A DNA stretch of 48,392 bases, taken from Phycisphaerales bacterium UBA1161. GTDB taxonomy: Bacteria > Planctomycetota > Phycisphaerae > Tepidisphaerales > Tepidisphaeraceae. Both the position numbers and the translations under genes were made by a program. Below the pieces are notes generated by a model, which saw only the letters and a program-made list of their open reading frames with translations, had not been told where the DNA came from and searched no databases. Positions 41,885 through 48,392 of this stretch are shown piece by piece (the stretch's first letter is position 1; each line of letters begins with the position of its first letter). The DNA is taken from positions 1 through 48,392 of the forward strand of contig DBZL01000040.1 of the NCBI GenBank assembly GCA_002311745.1. Reading direction: 5' to 3'.

Positions 41885-42685
41885 TCAGTTTGAGTAATTG
41901 GCTCTGGGCGGCAGCCCGTGCCGGTGCGCAGTCGGTCGCGTGAATTCGCTGCCAAAAACACGGCAGACGGCGGTGCCGCCGGCGTCATCCGCGGCTCTGC
42001 TCGCGCTCGATGCGTACGCGATGTACGGGCGGCTCTCACCGATTTCATAAAGCACCTGCCCGTTGGCCAGGAGGATAAGCTTGACGCACCCGCGCAGATT
42101 CACGTGGCCAATTTGGGTGTAATAATTCGACTGCCACTGATCGCTCTGGCTAGAGTAGGTGTAGCGTCCTTGGTGTTCATACGTACTGGTGTTGGAAACA
42201 GCCACGCCGCCCCCTGGCTCTTCGGAAAGGGGAACGCTCGAAGTATGGAACTGACTGATCGTGTAGCTGACCAGCAGCACCGAATCCAGCTCCGGGTGAT
42301 CTCTGCGAATGGCAGCGATCGCGTCGCGCGTCCGGGTCTGTGGACCGAACGTGACGCTTGATCCCTCGTCCAGCGCCTCGTAACCCATTTCCTTGAGGCG
42401 TGTTTGGATCTGTGCGGTAATGGCGGGAGTCAGCGCCTTGTCCCATTGGTCCACGCGGTCCATGGTTGTGGTCGCCGGGTCCAGCGGATCGAGGCTGATC
42501 GCCGCCAGTTCTTCCGAGCTATATCGCGAACACCACACAACCACGCCGACACGCCGCACGCCGAAGCGGGAAAATTCCGGATGAACGACATCCTGGTAAG
42601 GCGATACCGCACATCCGCCGCCCATCACGGCGGCAAGAAACGCCAACGCGGCGGCGCCCACCAGCTTAGCGGGAAAGTGACGCAT
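41885..42685 (-). CDS. lipoprotein C, CsgG/LpoB/GNA1162-like fold (tentative)
   Basis: 266 residues; signal peptide with lipobox MGGGC. The mature part begins RRVGVVVWC and continues with LTPAITAQIQTRLKEMGYEAL and LDSVLLVSYTISQ, a strand-helix-strand order recalling CsgG/LpoB or GNA1162-type periplasmic lipoproteins. AGGAGGG precedes the ATG closely. It overlaps gene D by 20 bases and is the last gene of operon E-D-C. Confidence 0.65.
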   Translation of the reverse strand: MRHFPAKLVGAAALAFLAAVMGGGCAVSPYQDVVHPEFSRFGVRRVGVVVWCSRYSSEELAAISLDPLDPATTTMDRVDQWDKALTPAITAQIQTRLKEMGYEALDEGSSVTFGPQTRTRDAIAAIRRDHPELDSVLLVSYTISQFHTSSVPLSEEPGGGVAVSNTSTYEHQGRYTYSSQSDQWQSNYYTQIGHVNLRGCVKLILLANGQVLYEIGESRPYIAYASSASRAADDAGGTAVCRVFGSEFTRPTAHRHGLPPRANYSN

Positions 42686-43676
42686 GAAATCCCTCCTGGC
42701 GGTCACTGGGGCTTGCATCGGAGGCGATGGGGAACTGACTGGTGTTGGCCCGGGTGAGGATACCGGGGGCGTCCGCGATAAGGTCCCCGGTCAAATGGGC
42801 CAGGGCGTTGCCCAGGGCGCGCAACGTCAGCTCCCGATAGGATGGGCCCACGGCCGGCCCCGTTGCCGTTCCGCTCACCGTTCGCTTCCAGACGAGCGCC
42901 GGCGAGCCTTCCCCTCGATGGTAAAGCTCGCATGCCAGCACCGCGTTGCCCGACGGAGCATAGCCTTTCGTCTGGGTGGTACTATAGGTGGAGTTTTTGC
43001 CGGCGCTCGCGATAGTGTTGACGTTGGTGGAAAACTGACTGGCGTAAAGGTGCAGGATATGGACGCGCAGCAGCCACTCGGTGGAAAATGGCGGCAGCGG
43101 TGTGGCCAATGCCCGCGATTGAAGCTCCTGTGCTTCCTGTTCCGCTGGACTCAAGACACTCAGTTCCGGTGGGACTGAGACAGGCATTGGCGGTGGAGCG
43201 TTTTTTTCGGCCAGCGGCCAACTCGCTCTACGGTCGGGTGGGCGAAGGCGAGTAACGCCTTCAAATACCCGGGCTTGATCGATGCTTAACAAGACACTTT
43301 CACCCACCGCCGCCGCCACAACGGGGTCGGGGCCGAATTTCCACAACGCTTCCTTCTCGCTATAGGGTAGTCGATAATCCGCATCGGAGGTGACGTAACT
43401 GCCACGCTCGGCGTCGACCTCGATAAACACCAGGTAGATGATATATTCCAAGCCCGGCGCACTTCCTTTATGCTCCACTTGCGGACGCAGGTCATAAGGA
43501 AGCATGATCGCCACCGTCCCGGGCAACGGCTTGGCCGCCTTGGCGGTTGGCATCGGGTTCGGCGTCAACGGGAGGCGGTTGTTCGCACAGCCCAGCCCGA
43601 TCGTCATCGCGATTACGACCCAGAAAGCCGCGCAGATTCTTTGCGCCGCCGCCGCTGCCACCGTGTGTTTCGTCAT
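42666..43676 (-). CDS. lipoprotein D, unknown function
   Basis: 336 residues; lipobox IGLGC. The mature region has PGTVAIMLPYDLRPQVE, a Pro-rich middle (ENAPPPMPVSVPPEL) and a C-terminal domain with ACELYHRGEGSPALVWKRTV. No family recognised. It lies three bases downstream of gene E and overlaps gene C, so E, D and C form one operon. Confidence 0.7.
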   Translation of the reverse strand: MTKHTVAAAAAQRICAAFWVVIAMTIGLGCANNRLPLTPNPMPTAKAAKPLPGTVAIMLPYDLRPQVEHKGSAPGLEYIIYLVFIEVDAERGSYVTSDADYRLPYSEKEALWKFGPDPVVAAAVGESVLLSIDQARVFEGVTRLRPPDRRASWPLAEKNAPPPMPVSVPPELSVLSPAEQEAQELQSRALATPLPPFSTEWLLRVHILHLYASQFSTNVNTIASAGKNSTYSTTQTKGYAPSGNAVLACELYHRGEGSPALVWKRTVSGTATGPAVGPSYRELTLRALGNALAHLTGDLIADAPGILTRANTSQFPIASDASPSDRQEGFHASLSR

Positions 43677-43679
43677 GTC

Positions 43680-44339
43680 CTAGTATCCTTTCCTGCTCTG
43701 GCCCAGGGATGAGCGAAACGAATCGTCATTCGCCAGGCGTTGAGCCGCAATCCGGATCGCATCCCCCGCCATGGAAGCCTGCGTGGCCGATGGATCCGGC
43801 GAAATCTTTCGATAGACCGTTATCTCCCGCTCCCACAGCCCCTGGCCGTCGGACGCCCTCTCCAGCGTGAAGCGGACCGTCATGTAGAGAAACTGGTATG
43901 GAGCTCGCTTCAGCCCGTGCTGGCTGTATTCCAGCCTCACGACCGTACCCCTCAGCACCGCGCCGATGCTGCGCTGCTTGCTCGAATCCAGTTTGCTGGG
44001 TTGCTCCGGATCGACGATGCGGACCGTGGTCGCGCCGCTGGCCGCAAGCTCTCGGCTGATCACGTCGGCCAGCGCGGCAACGTTGATTTCCAGGTCAATC
44101 GGCCGCTGCAACTGATTCTCCACGAAATAGGCCCCGACCGGCGAGACCACCTGCGACTGCAAATCGCACACGGCGATGCCAGGCTCGTCCTGCAAACTCA
44201 CCTGGGGATCGGCGACCGGGCCCTGTGTGAATGGAAGTTTGTTGTGGGCCACATACGGGTGGGGATACTGTTCAAACTCGGCACAGCCGCAGATCAGCGA
44301 CAGGACCCACACCATTAGAAGGCAGCGCTTAACTTGCAT
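43680..44339 (-). CDS. lipoprotein E, GNA1162-like (tentative)
   Basis: 219 residues; lipobox LICGC. The mature part has RPIDLEINVAALADVISREL, AVLRGTVVRLEY and EREITVYRKI, the order seen in ABC-transport-auxiliary or GNA1162-like lipoproteins that sense or stabilise an envelope complex. It starts the operon E-D-C. The start at 44339 is supported by the signal peptide; 44366 is an alternative. Confidence 0.65.
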   Translation of the reverse strand: MQVKRCLLMVWVLSLICGCAEFEQYPHPYVAHNKLPFTQGPVADPQVSLQDEPGIAVCDLQSQVVSPVGAYFVENQLQRPIDLEINVAALADVISRELAASGATTVRIVDPEQPSKLDSSKQRSIGAVLRGTVVRLEYSQHGLKRAPYQFLYMTVRFTLERASDGQGLWEREITVYRKISPDPSATQASMAGDAIRIAAQRLANDDSFRSSLGQSRKGY

Positions 44340-44544
44340 AAAGCAACCCTTCTCATGAAGCCGCATCGTTATTCCAATGGACTACCCAAAACATCGCCAC
44401 AACTGTCCCGGGAGTCCCGCACGTCCACCCAGAACAGCGGCGCAGCACCCACGCCCGGTCTGACCGAATTCCAACTCGCGCCGATGCGCCGCGCGCCCGG
44501 TTCTGACGAGGAGAATTTTCCCGTTTTTGTGGTGAGCGAATCAA

Positions 44545-44562
44545 CCCCCATAAACATGGGGG
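44545..44562. terminator. hairpin downstream of luxR
   Basis: CCCCCAT (44545-44551), loop AAAC, ATGGGGG (44556-44562). On the minus strand it follows the regulator stop by about 10 bases and is followed by TTGATT, a weak T-tract. The gap 44340-44572 has no gene. Confidence 0.5.
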
Positions 44563-44572
44563 GGTGGGTCGA

Positions 44573-45364
44573 TCAGCCGATATCCCCGCCGTCGCCCACC
44601 ATGAAATGACGCAGCAGCTCGGCGCGAGTGTGGATATTGAAGTGGCGATACAGATCCTTGGCGTAGTCGTTGACCGTGTGATCGCTCAAACTCAGGCTAT
44701 GCGCGGCTTGCTTCACGCTCTTGCCGTCGACCAGCAGCGTCAGCACCATGCGCAGCCGCGGCGACAGCCGTCGCACTTCGCGCGTCTGATTGCTGAACTG
44801 CAGATCGAAGTGAAGCCAGTCCACTTCCCCCAGGACGATGTGCACGATCCGCCGCTGCCTCGGGTTGAAATTGGTCCGTCCCAAACGGCGCATGAGGGCA
44901 ATCCCGCTGAACAGCCCGTCGTCATCCAGGATGCGCACCGAATATAGGACGTGTTCAAAACCCAGTTCGTGGATGAGCCGCTGGTTCAGCGGGCCGTACC
45001 ATTGCTCCGGGCTAACCAGTTGATCCCACGATCGCGTAAATCGACCGAGCTTTCGCCTCAGCTCGTTGAGGGCGTGGTATTCGACCGGCGGATGGGCGCG
45101 GTCTTGCATGAGGGAAACGTACGCGGTGAATTGCCGCGGCGTGAGGCCGTCGTACAGAAACGCCGCCACCGCCGGATTGCTGTGCTCATCCGCGGCGCGG
45201 CTGACGATCCATGCCCACGCGTCGGCATCCACCAACTTGCACAGGCCCGCCATCAGCGCCCGCTTTTTGCCCGGCATCGGCGCCCGCAGGGCGGCGATGT
45301 CGCCCACCAGCCGAACCATGGCGCGGGCATCCGATTCTTCAATGAATTGACCCTCACCGTTCAT
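44573..45364 (-). CDS. LuxR-family transcription regulator
   Basis: 263 residues. The N-terminal roughly 180 residues form a possible PAS/GAF-like sensor (ILDDDGLFSGIALMRRLGRT and LGEVDWLHFDLQFS). The C-terminal HTH is typical: LSPRLRMVLTLLVDGKSVKQ, then SLSDHTVNDYAKDLYRHFNI and RAELLRHFM. The start at 45364 has GGGGA six bases upstream. It is divergent from lipoprotein F and probably controls the neighbouring lipoprotein genes (inference). A fragment of its 5' end is duplicated at 41137-41241. Confidence 0.85.
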   Translation of the reverse strand: MNGEGQFIEESDARAMVRLVGDIAALRAPMPGKKRALMAGLCKLVDADAWAWIVSRAADEHSNPAVAAFLYDGLTPRQFTAYVSLMQDRAHPPVEYHALNELRRKLGRFTRSWDQLVSPEQWYGPLNQRLIHELGFEHVLYSVRILDDDGLFSGIALMRRLGRTNFNPRQRRIVHIVLGEVDWLHFDLQFSNQTREVRRLSPRLRMVLTLLVDGKSVKQAAHSLSLSDHTVNDYAKDLYRHFNIHTRAELLRHFMVGDGGDIG

Positions 45365-45435
45365 CCAAGTCCCCACGACGAATTGGACGCTTCCCACCGC
45401 CTCTCCTACGGCCAAGCCGCAGCAGCGAACGAACT

Positions 45436-45463
45436 AGAATACTCCGATGGACATCGCTGTCAA
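45436..45463 (-). promoter_or_regulatory. luxR promoter
   Basis: Minus strand: TTGACA (45463-45458), 16 bases, TATTCT (45441-45436). It gives a leader of about 65 bases to the ATG at 45364. The same promoter with 73 bp of identical context recurs at 41316-41343. Confidence 0.55.
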
Positions 45464-45667
45464 ATCCGCCAAAGTCTGAGTCATCGCGTGTTTCCACCTC
45501 CTTCCGCATATCTCGCCCCGCCCTAACCTCTTTTCCGCAAGCGAGTCTGAGTAATGGCGGATTCGGCGCCTCGTCGCTGCAAAGCATGGGGAATGGGGAG
45601 TCTACGTGGCTGCGAGGCGTACAATTGGTTCGGTCAACGTAGTTGACGGCCCTTCATGGAGGGTGCC

Positions 45668-46246
45668 ATGTTGCGGAAGATTTTTCTCATGCTTGGCCTG
45701 CCCGTGGCGATTTTCCTGGGCGGGTGTTCGCAGTACGTGGATGATATTCAGTACATGCCGCGGCCGGCGCTGGCGCAGCTTCCGCCGGCTTCGCCTCAGC
45801 AGGCTCCGCCGATCACGGTGCAGGCATCCGTCATCGGCGTCCGCCATGCGGATTCCAAGGAGGGGATTCCGACCTGCGTCGAGGTGCGCTTGCAGGTGGA
45901 AAACAGCGGCGCGCAGGAAGCGGTTTTCGATCCGCGGACGCTTGTGCTGACCAATGGCGAGCTGCTCAATTTTGGTCCGCCGTTGCTTCGTCCGCCGCAG
46001 CCGATGACGCTGGCGCCGATGCAGTCGGCGACGCTCAGCGCCTATTTTCCGTTCCCGCCGGGGCGTTCGTACGACAACACCGATCTGGAATCGCTTCAAC
46101 TTCGCTGGCTGGTGCAGATCGACAAGCGCAGCGTCGGGCAGGTTGTCTACTTCCGCCGCGTCCACTACTACTATTACGATCCGTACTGGGCTTATCCTCC
46201 CTATGGATTCTATGGCCCAATGGTGATCGTGCACCACCATCGGTGA
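45668..46246 (+). CDS. lipoprotein F, divergent from luxR
   Basis: 192 residues; signal peptide and lipobox FLGGC. The mature part holds a beta-rich domain with VRLQVENSGAQEAVFDPRTL, suggesting an Ig-like fold, and a His/Tyr-rich C-terminus (RRVHYYYYDPYWAYPPYGF, ending VIVHHHR). The terminal HHH might bind metal. GGAGGG lies four bases before the ATG. A truncated copy is at 41395-41640. Function unknown. Confidence 0.75.
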   Translation: MLRKIFLMLGLPVAIFLGGCSQYVDDIQYMPRPALAQLPPASPQQAPPITVQASVIGVRHADSKEGIPTCVEVRLQVENSGAQEAVFDPRTLVLTNGELLNFGPPLLRPPQPMTLAPMQSATLSAYFPFPPGRSYDNTDLESLQLRWLVQIDKRSVGQVVYFRRVHYYYYDPYWAYPPYGFYGPMVIVHHHR

Positions 46247-46351
46247 GGGCAAACGCATAGGCGGCGCGGGTCGTCACCCATTGTTCTGGGAAGCGAGCGG
46301 GCCGGTCCCCTGGCCGGTATGATCCCGGCACGACAACCCCGACAAGCGACG

Positions 46352-48212
46352 ATGGATCCGCAATCGCTTTACAGCCATGGCAATCAGCTCCGCTTGGCCG
46401 GACAACTTCAGCAAGCCATCGCCGCGTATCGGCAAGTTTTGGCGGCTGATGCGACGCATACGGACGCTTGGTTCGGTCTGGCCCTGGCGCTTCAGGCGAA
46501 CGGTCAACTGCACGAGGCCGTCGACGCCTATCGCCACGTCGTCAGCCTGCAGCCTGATTACGCCGAGGCCTACAGCAATCTTGGCAGTGTGCTTTGGTTG
46601 ATTGGCCAAGCGGATCAGGCCATCGCGGCCTGCCGAACGGCGATCGCGCTCAAGCCGCAGTTGCCTATGGCACACAACAACCTGGGCACCGCCTTGCAAT
46701 CCAAGGGCGAGTTGAAGGAATCGCTGGCCGCGTTTCGCCAGGCCCTGGCTCTGCGTCCCCATTTCGCGGCGGGATGGTACAACCTGGGCAACGCGCTTCG
46801 GGCGAGGTTTGATTGGGAGCAAGCCCTGGCCGCGTTGGCCAAGGCCGTCGAAATCCAGCCCGATTACAGCGAAGCGCTTATTAACATGGGCACGACGCTG
46901 AAGGACATGGGCCGCCTGGACGAGGCGATCGAGTGCTACGATCGCGCCATCGCGGCTCACCCGCAGCGCGCCGACGTCGCCAGCAGCCGCCTGTTCGCAT
47001 TGCAGTTTCACCCGAATTGCGATGCCAAGACGCTTCGTCTTTAACATCAAGAATGGAACGAGCGTTTTGCCCAGCCGCTGGCTCGGGAAATCCGCCCGCA
47101 CACCAATGACTGTTCTGGGGATCGACGCCTGAAAATCGGCTACGTCTCGCCCGATTTTTGCGGCCATTGCCAATCGTTGTTCACCATTCCGCTTTTATCG
47201 CATCACGACCACCGGCAGTTTGAAATCTTCTGCTACGCCAGCGTGGCCAAGCCCGACGAATACACGCAACGCATCAGCGCCTATGCCGATACTTGGCGTG
47301 ATTGCGTGGGCCAATTGCATCCTGACGTCGCGCAGATGATCCGCCAGGACCAGATCGACATTCTGGTGGACCTGACGATGCACATGGCCGATGGTCGGCC
47401 GCTGGTGTTTGCCCGCAAGCCGGCGCCCGTGCAAGTGGCGTGGCTGGCCTATCCCGGCACCACGGGCATGTCGGCCATGGATTACCGCCTGACCGATCCG
47501 TACCTGGACCCGCCCGGACGCCGATGCCCATTACGTCGAGAAATCCATCCGCCTGCCGGATACGTTCTGGTGTTACGATCCCCTGACGGATCAGCCGCCG
47601 GTAAACGCTCTGCCGGCTCTTTCGGTTGGCCATGTGACCTTCGGCTGCCTGAACAACTTCTGCAAGGTCAACGCCGGCACGCTGGAATTGTGGTCGCAGG
47701 TTCTGTCGGCGGTGCCCGGTTCGCGGCTGATCCTACTGTGTCCGCAAGGGCAGCACCGCCAGGAGGTGCTGGAGAAACTGAAAGTCCAGCCGGATCGTGT
47801 GGAGCTTGTGGAATATCGTCCTCGGGATCAGTACCTGAAGCGGTATCACCGCATCGATATCGGGCTGGACACGTTTCCGTACAACGGGCACACCACCAGA
47901 CCGGATAGTTTATGGATGGGTGTTCCGGTGGTGAGCGTGGTGGGTCAGAGGGCGGCGTCGCGGGCGGGATGGAGCCAAAGCAAGAACTTGGGTTTAGCCG
48001 AGGAGCTTGTGGGGCAAAGTCCGCAGGATTTTGTGTCTTTGGCGGTGGGCTTGGCGGGCGATCTGCCGCGCCTGGCGGAGTTGCGCTCAACCCTGCGTCA
48101 GCGGATGGAAAAGTCGCCCCTGATGGATGCCGACCGATTCGCCCGCAACGTGGAAAACGCGTATCGGGCGATGTGGCGGCGATGGTGCGCGGCCCACAGT
48201 CGCCCGTCCTGA
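46352..48212 (+). pseudogene. OGT/SPINDLY-like TPR glycosyltransferase, broken
   Basis: The first 230 codons give at least six TPR units (DEAIECYDRAIAAHPQ) and end at a TAA (47042-47044). The same frame continues as HQEWNERFAQPLAREIRPHT, KIGYVSPDFCGHCQS and YPGTTGMSAMDYRLTDPYLD, so the stop is a nonsense change. Near 47519 one extra base shifts the frame, which then continues as DAHYVEKSIRLPDTFWCYDP and the catalytic half (VTFGCLNNFCKVNAGTLELW, DTFPYNGHTT). Intact, it would be a roughly 620-residue GT41 O-GlcNAc-type transferase. Either it is inactive, or the two lesions are assembly errors. Confidence 0.85.
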
Positions 48213-48215
48213 TCC

Positions 48216-48392
48216 TCAGCCTTCGGTAATCGTGACGCCCTTGAGGGCGTCGTTTTGCTTGATCGCGTTGACCACGTCCTGGCTGGCCTTGTCCTTGACC
48301 TGGCCGAAGACGGTGTGTTTGCCGTCGAGCCAGTGGGTCACGACGTGCGTGATGAAGAACTGGCTGCCATTGGTGTTCGGCCCGGCGTTGGC
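48216..48392 (-). CDS. cyclophilin-type peptidyl-prolyl isomerase, C-terminal part
   Basis: The last 58 residues: [16 protein letters not shown], then [12 protein letters not shown], and the end GVTITEG. These are the diagnostic cyclophilin segments ([15 protein letters not shown]). The 5' part lies outside the window. It would catalyse proline cis-trans isomerisation. Confidence 0.95.
   Translation of the reverse strand, partial: ANAGPNTNGSQFFITHVVTHWLDGKHTVFGQVKDKASQDVVNAIKQNDALKGVTITEG

Noticed and set aside
47042..47044. Recoding (stop read-through) in the OGT-like gene
   Set aside because: TAA is the least likely codon for read-through, no structure follows it, and a second lesion downstream fits decay or sequencing error better.

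Overview
The window looks like a chromosomal segment of a planctomycete, probably Phycisphaerae-like (inference). Supporting signs are an ECF sigma factor of the kinase-linked type translationally coupled to a receptor-like Ser/Thr kinase, a protein ending in the zinc ribbon CxxCGYDLRATPxRCPECG that is common in this phylum, SPINDLY/OGT-type TPR glycosyltransferases and many lipoproteins. KdsB, TonB/ExbB/ExbD and a TonB-dependent receptor imply a Gram-negative outer membrane. Most of the window is GC-rich; the NACHT gene at 24.6-28.7 kb looks clearly less so. No transposase, integrase, phage gene or CRISPR array was seen.

Layout. 0.1-4.1 kb: a minus-strand cluster of an exported 12-repeat beta-propeller-like protein, a small exported protein, a single-pass protein and a polytopic GT-C-like membrane protein, with a broken second copy of the propeller gene's tail beyond them. 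4.4-10.8 kb: minus-strand sigma factor, kinase, thrS and infC; infC starts with AUU and has its own promoter and a terminator-like leader. 10.9-15.8 kb: plus-strand metal or siderophore uptake operon (His/Cys-rich membrane protein, TonB-dependent receptor, TonB, ExbB, ExbD, coiled-coil protein). 15.8-18.2 kb: kdsB-pyrG with a divergent CTP synthase. 18.5-24 kb: YdbH/AsmA-like protein, a small conserved protein and hrpB. 24.6-28.7 kb: a lone nuclease-NACHT gene, a probable anti-phage sensor. 29-33.3 kb: exported esterase, M29 aminopeptidase and GH2 lipoprotein in one operon. 33.5-37 kb: tRNA-Val(CAC), a TPR/GT9 gene and an array in which broken copies of that gene's tail alternate with small unrelated genes. 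37.2-40.1 kb: pntAA-pntAB-pntB transhydrogenase. 40.3-46.2 kb: a lipoprotein cluster with a LuxR regulator and a partial duplication of the regulator/lipoprotein junction. 46.4-48.2 kb: a broken OGT-like gene. 48.2 kb to the end: the C-terminus of a cyclophilin.

Three loci share one architecture: a truncated copy of a resident gene (propeller tail, GT9 tail, LuxR/lipoprotein junction) is separated from the intact copy by unrelated genes. Several families of palindromic elements are scattered between genes, and one 26-bp perfect palindrome lies in frame inside thrS. The most system-like candidates are the nuclease-NACHT gene, the infC leader and the tail-duplication arrays.
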